Notes under the pieces: model-generated
What the model was told of the DNA's origin: nothing
The model's database searches: none
The model's input: only the letters and a program-made list of their open reading frames with translations
DNA from: Alopecurus myosuroides
Lineage: Eukaryota; Streptophyta; Magnoliopsida; Poales; Poaceae
DNA: 64,000 bases
Reading direction: 5' to 3'
NCBI GenBank assembly: GCA_028641055.1
Contig: CM054062.1
Span: 144,042,459 to 144,106,458, forward strand
Translations under genes and position numbers: made by a program
Part shown: positions 12,077 to 21,221 of the stretch, one piece after another
How positions within the stretch are numbered: the first letter of the stretch is position 1
How the letters are laid out: each line of letters starts with the position of its first letter

Positions 12077-12605
12077 CTTCTTATTAAACAAAAACCCCAC
12101 TAACATGCATTAATGATTTTTCTATCTCAATATGCAATCTATCCACATCATCCATTCTCCTAGCCAATCATAGTCCATGTCATCTCCACAAATTTCTATT
12201 AATCACTACATGTAAGCTACACATTATCCATTTCTTAAAGAATCCAATTATTCATATTAATAGTTTAAAATATATACTATGATAAATTTAATATTGCATA
12301 TTCACTTAGAACCATAGTGTCTCAACATGCAAGCTATCCAAATCATTCCCATTCTCCTAGCCAATCAATTATCCATGTCATCTCCACTATTTTTTATTAT
12401 TCACTACATGTAAAAGCTACACATTATCCATTTTTTAAACCATCCAATTATTCATATTAATAGTTAAAAATATATATTATGATAAATTCAGTTTTACATA
12501 TTCACTTAGAACCATAGTGTATCACTTATCTTATAAAATTGTGTTTAAAATATAATATAGTTTCTAAAAGCGATCCCCGCAGCAACGTGCGGGGTATCCT
12601 TCTAG
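12009..12605 (+). mobile_element. Non-autonomous Helitron (unit 1)
   Basis: It ends in CTAG followed by T, preceded by the perfect 7 bp hairpin CCCCGCA...TGCGGGG (12575-12594); this is the Helitron 3' signature (hairpin then CTRR). The left end begins A|TC inside a (TATC)n microsatellite, so it cannot be placed exactly. Inside are two diverged ~200 bp direct repeats (about 12121-12320 and 12321-12520). No Rep/helicase gene is present. Confidence 0.75.
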
Positions 12606-12999
12606 TTAATAAGAAAGAGTAGACTCATGTTGAGAATCCTATTAAATTGGATATAGAGGAATGAATTTCGTAGGAATTCAGTACCACCCATTCCGGTTAA
12701 CCAAGGCCTCTCAAAAAAAATCTTGCGAGTCAAATCCTAAAGAAGTCCTAAAAATTTATCTAATCTAAAGAGGTTCTTAAACAACATGAGACGATTCATG
12801 TAGTAGAGTATCAAGTCGATCATGACTATATGCAAACTTCCATAACTTGTGTCTTTCCCCACAAATTAAATTATAGTGGTTATTTTCATTAACATTTTTT
12901 TTTATCATATTAGTATGTCCAAGTCTATTCGAGTGCCCGCTGTTGGTACACCTAATGTGATCTAACCAAGGGCCTATCGAGTGGCCCATCCAAAATTAA

Positions 13000-13650
13000 G
13001 GTGAATAAGCCCACGATGGATCAAAAGCAAAGCCCAACTCGGGTGTCTTGACTGCCTCACAAGTAAAGACTACGAATGAGGCACCGCCTTCATTGTAACC
13101 GGTTCGACTACGACACTTGAGACCCTATAGCGGGAGGGGTCACCAAAAGGATAGAATCATACCCGCACCCATCACCATCGCGCCACATCCAATCTGAGTC
13201 GCGATCTCCATTGTAACACGTGTAAACTTACCAGAATAAAGATCAGACAAGCAGGAGTAGGGGTTTCACCTCCATCACCATGAGGGTCCTGAACCTGGGT
13301 AAATTATGCCCCTCTCTCTATTAGCTGACGTATTCCACTAGCGCCTCACTTTCCATCTACGAAATCCTAACTACTCAAGCATGGGTTTTTCCGTGGTGAC
13401 CCCACGCCAATTGGCGTCGTCTATGGGAATGTGGAGTGCTAGATTCGCGGGTTCAACGGCCCAAGTCGAGTTGCCGATCCTTGGGGGGTACGAATCAATT
13501 CAGATCCCCGACTTCACGAGTACTAATGCGCGTGGAACACACGTTCGTTGGGATACCCCAAGAGGAAGGTATGAAGAGCACGGTAGCAAGTTTCCTAATA
13601 AAGAAACCAAGATTGAATCAACCAGTAGGAGCAAGGAGTAACTTCAGAAG
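13000..13650 (+). mobile_element. Gypsy LTR end plus leader fragment (unit 1)
   Basis: An LTR-like end contains 'gcaggagtaggggtttcacctcca...ctgaacctgggtaa', clearly related in layout to the solo LTR at 8660-9570. It is followed by 'caattggcgtcgtctatggga' near 13410, a variant of the leader/primer-side motif next to many grass Gypsy LTRs. A short ORF (13381-13641) has no recognised domain. Read as a truncated Gypsy element. Confidence 0.5.
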
Positions 13651-13654
13651 GTTG

Positions 13655-14850
13655 ATGCAGTTAAGATGGTAGGGCACACTACCGGTTCAGCAGCAACGTG
13701 GAACCTACACAACACAATCAATTCACTTTGCCCCAACGAAGCAGTGAGGTTGTCAATCTCACCGGTTTTGCTGAACACAAAGATGTTAAACATATGGTGT
13801 GGAAAACAGTATGAGAACAATATGAAAAAAGTGGAAGCAGTGTGTGTATTATCAGTACGAGAAAATGGAGCAGGGTCCATAGTTCACTAGAGGTGTCGCT
13901 CCATAAAAGATAGCTAACATGCGTGGTGAACAAATTACAGCTGGGCAATTGACAGATAAAGAAACATGCATGGCATAAATATTACTATGAGATTCATGCG
14001 GGCATTACAACAAAATAATAGATCGTCATCCAACTGCATCTATGACTAATAATCCACCCTCTGAATATCATCAGAACAAACGTTGGGTATTAAGTTGCAA
14101 GCAAAAGATTATCGCAGTAAGCAAAGTGTGTAATGTAAGTAAACATCATTGATATCTCCCTAATGGCAACAACACATCATCCATCTGTCATGTTTCTCGA
14201 CACTCGAGCATAGATGCAAAGAGGCACGAACCACTATCGAGCATAAATACTCCCTCTTGGAGTCACTAGCATCTACTTGGCCAGAGCATTCTAACAACGG
14301 AGAGCATGCAAGATCATAAATAACATAAGATGTAGACAATGTGATAGATTGATAATCAAAGATATAGCATTCAATAATCATTGGATCCCAGCAAACACAA
14401 CATGTAGCATTACAATACGATGATCTCGATCATGTGAGGAAGCTCATGAGATCTAAACATGAGGCATAAAGTGGAGAGGACAACCATCTAGCTACTGCTA
14501 TGGACCCGTAGTCCAAGGATGAACTACTCACGCATCACTCCGGAGCGGGCATGAGCATGGTGAGACCCCTCCGGTGATGTTTTTCCTCCGGCAGGGTGCC
14601 GGGGAGAGCTCCAGAACCCTCCCGATTCTCGGGTTAGACGATGACAAGCGTCCTCGGGTGTTTCTCGGGAAAAGTGGTCTCCTCTTACGGTTGACGTATC
14701 GGGGGAATAAATAGGCGAAAAGGCGATGGCGGTGGATGCCCGAGGGGCCAACACCACCCCCAGGCGTGGCCAGGGGGCGCGCCGCCCTATGGTGTGTACC
14801 CCTGTCGGGCCTCTTTCGGATTCCGTGGATTCTTTTGGGTCAAAAAGCGC
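13655..14850 (-). mobile_element. Antisense Gypsy LTR fragment (unit 1)
   Basis: Read on the minus strand it contains blocks recalled from an abundant Triticeae Gypsy LTR: 'accctgccggagg', 'ctactgctatggaccc', 'gtatttatgctcgata' and 'gttgtgtaggttccacgtt', in LTR order. Neither end nor a target duplication was found. The stretch up to about 14670 is error-rich compared with unit 2. Confidence 0.55.
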
Positions 14851-15208
14851 CGTTTTAGCGCCGAATTCCACCAGTCAGCCCCTCCAGGAGCTGAAAAAGC
14901 GCCGTTTTTGCGCCGGCGCACCCAAGCCAAACCCAGCCCCTTGGGTTTGTCCGGGGGGGCAAAATGCGCCGCTTTGCATGCAAAAAGGAATATTTCTCCT
15001 ACTTTTGTCCCACTTTGCATGCAAAGATGCCTCTCTCTCCTACTTTTGCCCCACTTTGCATGCAAAAGCCCCCCATTTTGGCTGCTTGGGTGGGTTATGG
15101 CTGGGAAACGCGCCCCCCCCAGTTTTCAAAATAGCGCAGTTTCGCGCCGCGGCGCAGGAAAAAGGGGGATTTTTTGCCTCCTGGGGGATGCAACGGCTGG
15201 AGATGCCC
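14851..15208. mobile_element. PIF/Harbinger-like fragment, right end (unit 1)
   Basis: It ends CGGCTGGAGATGCCC followed by TAA, the same terminal repeat as the complete element at 15302-16688, and shares its 'gcgccgtttt'-type subterminal motifs. The matching left terminus is not found, so it is taken as left-truncated. Confidence 0.6.
14972..15068 (+). repeat. 41 bp minisatellite, ~2.3 copies (unit 1)
   Basis: CTTTGCATGCAAA recurs at 14972, 15013 and 15054, with conserved 'cctacttttg(t/c)ccca' between, giving a 41 bp period. Confidence 0.85.
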
Positions 15209-15301
15209 TAAGCCCCAACAGCAGGTGCCTCTCCTGTGTGTAAGGTGACAGTGAGGCACCAATTCATGGGCACGCTGCAGATAGTCTACAACTCTACATT
15301 A

Positions 15302-16688
15302 GGGCATCTCCAGCCGTCCCCCCCAGAGCCCCCCCAGGGGGTTTTTTTCGCGGCGGAAGCGGCGAATAGCGCCGCTTCTTCACCACTCGGCCCCCCAGAG
15401 GCCCAAATAGCGCCGTTTCGGCGCTAAATAGCGCCACGGCACCCAGGCCAAACCCAGCCCGCTGGGTTCGGCCTGGGGGGGCGAAACTGCGCGGCCGCGC
15501 ATGTGGGCCAGCTCGGTCAGCGACGCGACGGGAAAAGCGCGGGAACAGAAGCCACCGCCCGTGACCTCCTTCTCGGCGCCCGCGCCGTCAAAGGCTGCCG
15601 GAGTTATGGCGTGGCGGCCGGCCAGTGCATGCACCCCGGTCAAAGGCTGTCGGATTAATGGCGGGGCGGCAGCGGTGACACGCGCGGCGCGGCGACTGGC
15701 CCGCCAAGCTATTAAAATGGTGCCCGCCCCCTCCCCGTACGCACATTCTCGCCTCCTCCCTCGCCGTTCTTTCTCCATCTTCTCCGTCCTCACCCTCGCC
15801 GCAATGGATCGTCTCTGGGACGCGTGGCCCGACAGCGACTACGGCGACGAGCTGCAGCCAGCGGCGCCGGAGCCGCTTCAGCCGCAGCAGGTGGCGCCGG
15901 AGCCGCTTCAGCCGCAGCAGGTGGCGCCGGAGCCGCAGCAGGTGGCGCCGGAGCCGCAGCAGGATGAGGCACGAGAAGCACGGTGGGCTGCCCGTCAGTG
16001 GAGGCGGGAGGTGAGGCGGCAGCCGGTATGGCCCGAGCAGCACGCCGGGCTGCACTCGTTCGAGACGGCGCAGAACGAGGACCCTCGAGCAGGCGGCGCA
16101 GGCGGCGGAGGCGGCCGCCATCCGGGCCTCTCTGGAGTCACACCAGAGGGAGGAGGCGGCGCGAGAGGTGCGCCGGCAGATGGCCGCGCGCGCTGCCTCG
16201 GCCGAGCAGGCGGGCATTATCGCCCTCTACGAGGCCGACCGGCGGCAGGTGGCGCTGCAGGGCGAGCGCCGCAGCCGCCCGCCCTCCGAGCAGGCGCAGC
16301 TGCACCGGCTGCGCCTGCAAGCCCGAGCGGAGCGGGCGGAGCAACGCCGTCTCGCCGCGGCGAGTCAGAGCGAAGCTGGCCCCTCCAACCAGCGCCGCCA
16401 CGGCGACGCCGCTGATGAAGACGACGATGCGTAGGCGTAGGGGTAGTCGTCGCGTAGTTTACATTTTCGCTGTTTTAGTTTGAATTTCACTCGAAAATGT
16501 ACGCAATTCGCTTTGATCAATAAAATTTCGCCTCTTTTCAATTTGCGTTTGTTTGGGCCGATTCTTGGGCTCGGGACGCGACTGGGAAACGCGCACCCCC
16601 AGGTTCCAGAATAGCGCCGTTTAGCGCCGCGGCGGCACCAAAACGACGGCGTTTTGGGCCCTGGGGGGCGCAACGGCTGGAGATGCCC
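15302..16688 (+). mobile_element. Complete small PIF/Harbinger-like element (unit 1)
   Basis: Perfect 15 bp terminal inverted repeats GGGCATCTCCAGCCG (15302-15316) and CGGCTGGAGATGCCC (16674-16688) are flanked by TTA at 15299-15301 and 16689-16691. The TTA duplication and 'ggcatctcc' ends are hallmarks of PIF/Harbinger. At 1387 bp it is too small for a DDE transposase and contains one small gene instead, so it is non-autonomous. Confidence 0.85.
15804..16434 (+). pseudogene. Coiled-coil ORF carried by the Harbinger-like element, frameshifted (unit 1)
   Basis: The ATG at 15804 opens MDRLWDAWPDSDYGDE, then a tandem PEPLQPQQVA/PEPQQVA repeat (~residues 25-50), then Arg/Glu/Gln-rich sequence. 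Around 16080, after the residues QNED, the similar Ala/Glu/Arg-rich coiled-coil pattern continues one frame over and ends in an acidic tail at a stop at 16432-16434. A TATTAAA box at 15710-15716 and AATAAA at 16519-16524 frame it as a compact transcription unit. No family is recognised. The frame break is identical in unit 2, so it is not a random read error. The alternative straight frame (to 16415) is Gly/Pro/Arg-rich and looks non-coding. Confidence 0.5.
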
Positions 16689-16691
16689 TTA

Positions 16692-17399
16692 CATCTGGTC
16701 GTCGTCCCGTCCCGGCACTCTGCATGTGTACTTGTTTGAAGCTACTCGATATATATTAGTATACGAATGGGCTGATCTGGTTTCTGTTTTTCTAGTTTGA
16801 GATACAGTGGTTGAGACAGCAAGCCGGGCAGGCATGTCGAAGACGGAGGATTATTCACAAGTGGGCTGCTGCCCAATAGGGATACATGCTTGGTTCAGAA
16901 CAAGGATCATCATGCATTCTTGTCTCAAAGAGTGGAGACGAGAAGGGCCTGTCTTGAAACAACACATGTACGCTGCAACCCCCCGAGATCGCAGCATGCG
17001 TGGTACTGTAGGATATATAGAGGATAAGTACACTGCAACGGCTCTTGGGTCAGTGAAGTGTGCTAGTGGTAACAGCGCCTCATCGATCTCGGTTAAAAGG
17101 GTCACGAATGCTAACTCGGAGCATCACATCGATCGATGCTCACACATTTTCGCAGCTTGGGTGACATGGGAATATAATTCACGTGAGTGCCGCAGGTTTT
17201 GTCAGAGCAACACGACTAGTGTAATATGCCCTGAATTATTCAGCACGTACGTACGTGTGGTCGTGTGGATGTATGTACAGTACAAGGAACTGATGTGAAA
17301 TCGCATAACTTTGTCCCTCCAAAAAAAAAAAGATAAACTACAACTGTACTACACAACTAATTGCTCTTTATTTTCAGAGGGAAAACAAGCTCCGTTTTC
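16692..17399. other. Intergenic region with poly(A) signal of the 385-codon gene (unit 1)
   Basis: No supported gene. An open frame at 16807-17298 has no recognised motif. On the minus strand, AATAAA (plus TTTATT at 17367-17372) lies about 30 bases after the stop of the host gene and is its likely polyadenylation signal. Confidence 0.5.
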
Positions 17400-18557
17400 T
17401 CAAAATCGCCTCATCACGGGTTTCTTCTGGTCGCCGCCGCCCGACCCGACCGCCAGCGAAACGGCCTCCGCGAGCCTACCCATCCGCTCCGCCACGTCCG
17501 GCGGCAGGGCCACCGACGCCCTCCTCGGCCCCAGCAGCGCGCCCAGAACCTCCACCACCTCCTCCGCTCCCCACCCTCCCCTCCTCAGCTCCACGCAGCA
17601 CCAGTCAACCTTTAATGCCGATGTCGTCGCCTCGCCGCCGCTCGGGCCCACTCCCGTGATCTCCTCCACCTCCTCGTCGCCCCATCCGCCGCGCCTCAGC
17701 AGGGACCCTGCCCACTCCAGGTACGACCGCAGCCAAGAAGGGCGGCGTGACGCCGCCATTGCGGTGCTACTCGTGCTCTCCCTACGGACTTCAAGGAAAC
17801 GGTCGCCTGCGGCAGCGGCGTCCGTCCAGAACTCGATCCACCGCGGTGCCCTGCCGGTCACCGAGTCGAGGCTCCGCCGAGCGGTCGAGGGCGGGGCGGG
17901 GGACGGCGCCGGCGGGGGAACTGGCGCCGAGAGCTGCCGTCGGAGGGGCGCGCCGGGGGGCGGCTCCGCGGTGAAGGCGCGGAGGAGGAAGTCGGCCACG
18001 TTGGCGCCGGCGAATGCGACGCCCGAGTCAGAGACGTGGAATACGGGGTTTCCGGCTAGGCAGGGGGTCGCCGGCACGTAATGCCGTCCGTGCACCGGAA
18101 TGAGAGGCGGCGGGGGCGCCGCACGTCCTCCCCGGCGGCCCGGGAGGAGGGGCAGCGTCGCCGCCACGGCCGCCGGTATTTCTTGCGCGGCGAAGCGTAG
18201 GAGGCGAAGGCCGGCCGGAGACCGGTAGTCTGGGAAGCCGTCGCCTGAAGGCACGCCGAGGGCAAGGAGCTCGCGGAGTTCGGGCGGGAGCTGGAGACCG
18301 CCGAGAGCGGCCTCGGCTACGGCCAGCTCGGATTCGGAGAGACCCGGGAGAACGGATACGCCGGCCGCGGATAGGTGAGCCAGTACGGCCGCGGGGGAGG
18401 GCGCGGGTCCCGCCGCAGCGGAGGGGGGCGGCGCTGCCGCAGCGCGCGGGGTCGTGGGGGCGGATGCGCGTGTGGAGAGGCGGCGGAGGCCGGCGGCGTG
18501 GGATGGAGGGCGAGGGAGCCCGTGCGGTAGAGCCGGCCGGCGGTCCACGTCGACCAT
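17400..18557 (-). CDS. Intact 385-aa plant protein, SMI1/KNR4-like superfamily (unit 1)
   Basis: Single-exon, very GC-rich ORF, complete with ATG and stop. The N-terminus MVDVDRR followed by AGLRRLS matches my memory of a conserved plant family (Arabidopsis At3g50340/At5g67020 type, function unknown), which supports this start. Residues ~72-135 (LSESELAVAEAALGG..LPPELRELLALG) look like an SMI1/KNR4-type fold. HYVPATPCLAGNPVFHV (~159-175) and WIEFWTDA (~240-247) are family blocks. Two related segments, LLRRGGWGDEEVEEI (~286-300) and LRRGGWGAEEVVEVL (~324-338), form an internal repeat. No signal peptide or membrane span is evident. It reads intact in both units that contain it, unlike its transposon neighbours. 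Function is not established; a cytosolic or nuclear scaffold role would be a guess. Confidence 0.85.
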   Translation of the reverse strand: MVDVDRRPALPHGLPRPPSHAAGLRRLSTRASAPTTPRAAAAPPPSAAAGPAPSPAAVLAHLSAAGVSVLPGLSESELAVAEAALGGLQLPPELRELLALGVPSGDGFPDYRSPAGLRLLRFAAQEIPAAVAATLPLLPGRRGGRAAPPPPLIPVHGRHYVPATPCLAGNPVFHVSDSGVAFAGANVADFLLRAFTAEPPPGAPLRRQLSAPVPPPAPSPAPPSTARRSLDSVTGRAPRWIEFWTDAAAAGDRFLEVRRESTSSTAMAASRRPSWLRSYLEWAGSLLRRGGWGDEEVEEITGVGPSGGEATTSALKVDWCCVELRRGGWGAEEVVEVLGALLGPRRASVALPPDVAERMGRLAEAVSLAVGSGGGDQKKPVMRRF

Positions 18558-19012
18558 CGCTTAGTCTCAAGATTGGTTCTCGCCTGCGATGTACTGTAGG
18601 AGATGGAGGCAGGGAGCGACCGATTGAAGTGTTTTGGGCGCGGAAGGCGGTGGCCGTTTGGGTGTTATAGGAGTTTCAGGTGTGGGTCCCGTCCGGTGGG
18701 TTAGGTAGGGACAGGGGAAGAGGATTGACCGTTTAGTTTGGGCTTGCTCAGATTCTGATGTGGTTATGCCTTTGGTAAAATTTACGAAAAGCCCAGGGGC
18801 TGCTCAAATTTAGACCGGATTTGTCCCGTTTTGGTCAGCCGTTCGGTCCACTGTCCGCCCGATTCTTGGGTACTGCACCCTACGGGGCTGTTTATTTGGT
18901 GGCAAAAAATATTACAAAAGCAGACCACAGTTTCAAAGGCCGCGCCGGCCACGGTAAAGCCATGCCGGCCATGGTTCAGGCCATGGCGGCCGACGTACAA
19001 AAGGGCACGTGA
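18558..19012. other. Promoter side of the 385-codon gene and degraded Harbinger terminus (unit 1)
   Basis: 18558-18780 lies upstream of the minus-strand host gene; no clear TATA box is seen. About 18780-18860 ('gctcaaatttagaccgg..gtcccgttttggtcagccg') resembles subterminal sequence of grass PIF/Harbinger elements. The remainder would be 3' untranslated sequence of the split ORF1-type gene. Confidence 0.4.
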
Positions 19013-19884
19013 TCATGGTTCACTCCTCGTCGTCCATGTACCGCTGCTGCTTTCTCTCGAAGTAGGTTTATTCCTCGGGGCAAGCGAGCTCAAGTCCATG
19101 GCCATGATCTGCGCTTCTTGGGCGGCCAGCGCGAGCTCGACCTCCTTCTTCTTGATCTCGAGCCCCGCTTGCTTGGTCTCGGCCTCCTTGGCCCTTGTCT
19201 CGGCTTCCTTGGCCCATGTCCTCGCGTTCTCCTCCTCTATCTCCAGCTTCTTGGATTGGACGATGAAGAAATTCTTCGTCATCTCCTCTCGCTCCCGGCG
19301 CTTCTTCTCCTCCTCCCTCTCGTCCTTCTTCTCGCTGGTCTTGTCCTTCTGGGTGATGAGGCCCTTGAGGGTCTCTTGCATCGCGATCGTCGTGGCGTCC
19401 CGCTTCAAGTCCAGCTTCGAGTTGGTCCGGCCCCTTGGCGTTTCCGTTGTCGTGCCAACCCCTTGGCCGGGAGTCATCCGAGGGACCGACAGTTGTCCCC
19501 GGCCTTTCTTGAGGAGGCTGTGGAGCTCCTTCCACTTCTGGTTGTCCTTGAGCATGTTGTAGCAATGGGCGAAGTTGATGGACCTTCCCCCATGCTCGGC
19601 CTTGAACAGATCCAACGCCTACAAAAAATATGGGGCAAGTGGAAACCATGTGACCAGGGGCAACTTGATGCCGGGGACAATGGCACGCATGAACTAGGGA
19701 CTCACCAAGTCTGCGATCCCATGGCCACTCTGCGGCCGCGCCGCCGCGTGCTCGAAGGACCCAGTGAACTTGCTGCACTCGGCCGAGATGAGCCCAAACC
19801 TTTTTTGGATGGACATCTCCGACCGTGTTGTGACCAAGGAGTAGGGCGGAAGTAGTGCCCTTTCATGGTAGTTCTTGTACATGC
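19013..19884 (-). pseudogene. PIF/Harbinger ORF1-type gene, C-terminal half (unit 1 side of S2)
   Basis: Two exons on the minus strand: 19706-19884 and 19013-19618, separated by an 87 bp intron with GTGAGT donor (start 19705) and TTTTTTGTAG acceptor (end 19619). The first exon begins at the Sirevirus target site and reads YKNYHERALL; the second contains DLFKAEHGGRSINFAHCY, then a long Lys/Glu-rich coiled coil (about residues 85-180 of the 200-residue piece) and a stop at 19013. This is the NAM-associated C-terminal architecture of PIF/Harbinger ORF1-like proteins. The frame joins the N-terminal half at 36282 across the retroelement, so the gene was split by it. Without its promoter and start it is not expected to function. 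Confidence 0.75.
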
Positions 19885-21162
19885 TGAAAGTACATGTTTC
19901 CTAATCCTAGTTTTTGATGTTTGATTACAACACTTGGAAGTATTTGACCATTGTGCTTAAGTGTTCTAGAAAACGCATGACAAATATACAAAGCTATAAG
20001 AGCACAAAAATGGAGAAAGGAAAACATGTCGAAACATTTGTTTGTTGAAGAAAAGAGTCAAAGCAAGAAGAAGGAGGAAGAAGAAAAAGAAGGGGAAGAA
20101 GAAGAAAGGGAACTGCCTGGCCGAGCCTCAGGCTGGGGGCGTCTATTAGGTGGCCGACCTGGTGGCCAGCCTAGGCCGGGCTCTCCTCTACGTAGGCTGG
20201 GCGCTGCCTAGCCGGCCTGATGGCCGGCCCAGGCCGGGCTCGAGGCCGGGAGCGTCGGGGTGAGGGCCGGCCTAGCTGCCGGCCCAGGCCGGGCTCCCTG
20301 CACGACAGGCCAGCCTCCGTGCTGGCCAGGCCGGGCTCCAGACCGGGCACTCTGCACAGCACAAGAAAACCCCCAACGGCCACTTTATCCCCCCACTATA
20401 AATAGGACTTGTCTCCTACCTTTTGGAGGTGTCAAATAAGCTTTCTCTCACCTCCATTGTTGACCACCTCCAAGCTTCAAGGTTCTCCCCAAATACCCAA
20501 CCAAATCCATTGATCTCTTGGGATTTGGAGGAGAAGATCTAGATCTACAACTTCACCAAGCCGATTCGTCATCAACCCACTCATCCCCTAGGGATCTTGT
20601 TGTTCTTGGTTCATTGGAGCCAAGAACCTTGTTGCTTCTAGCTCATTGGATCTTGGAGCCTTGTTGTTGTCCCCGAGGCTCTTGTGCTCGTGGAGTCTTG
20701 GTGGCTCCGAGGATTTGGTGAGGACCCTCCAAAGTTGTGGAGTGTGCCTCATCCTTGTAAAGGTTCTAGTTGTCAACCTCAACGGCAACATAGTGATTCG
20801 AGCCTCTCCACATCGGTGGAAGGACTCAAAGGAGATATTGTGTGCCATTTGAGCGCTACTCGGTGTTCCACATTGGTGGCACCGCACCGCTCCAACGTAG
20901 ATTAGCTTCCAGGGAAGTGAAATTCGGGATAAATCTCCGCGTCATTGTGTTTGGTTATCCCTCAACTTACCTTTACTTGTTGCTACTAGCTTAGTCATAT
21001 ACATACCTTGTTCTAGTTGTATTTGCTCAACATATAGGATTGTTCACCTAGTTGCATAATCTAGACAATCTATATTTTAGCACCATCTTGTTAAATCGAA
21101 AAAGAAGCTAAAATTTGTAGTTAACCTATTCACCCTCCTCGAGTTAACCTCTCGATCTTTCA
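19885..21162 (+). mobile_element. Sirevirus 5' LTR (copy S2)
   Basis: 1278 bp from TGAAAG to CTTTCA, with TATAAATA at 20397-20404. The CpG-rich block at about 20118-20350 is packed with GGCCGG and CCTAGGCC palindromes just upstream of the TATA box. It lacks the solo LTR found in the 3' LTR. Confidence 0.93.
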
Positions 21163-21164
21163 AT

Positions 21165-21176
21165 TGGTATCAGAGC
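21165..21176 (+). promoter_or_regulatory. Primer binding site for initiator tRNA-Met (S2)
   Basis: TGGTATCAGAGC, two bases after the 5' LTR, is complementary to the 3' end of initiator methionine tRNA, the usual plant Copia primer. Confidence 0.93.
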
Positions 21177-21221
21177 CTCGTCTCTTTATTAAGGGCTTTA
21201 CCTCCTAAAGAGGAGGAAAGG

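Larger units (their letters stand above)
11880..12776. mobile_element. hAT-like MITE remnant hosting a Helitron (unit 1)
   Basis: It starts GGGCTTATTTAGATTGTATG and ends with AATCTAAAGAGGTTC, giving imperfect inverted ends around AT-rich sequence without coding capacity. The pattern recalls grass hAT-type MITEs. No 8 bp target duplication is visible, so the class is tentative. Confidence 0.4.

Noticed and set aside
15501..16415. 304-codon open frame through the Harbinger-like element
   Set aside because: The first ~100 codons precede the likely TATA box and start, and the last third is Gly/Pro/Arg filler; the coiled-coil pattern continues in another frame.
17311..18081. 256-codon plus-strand frame opposite the host gene
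   Set aside because: Shadow of the GC-rich minus-strand gene; low-complexity Ser/Pro/Arg composition with no motif.
19068..19778. 236-codon minus-strand frame rich in Gln/Gly/Arg
   Set aside because: It overlaps the spliced NAM-associated gene in another frame and reads through its intron; composition is that of a shadow of a Lys/Glu-rich coding sequence.
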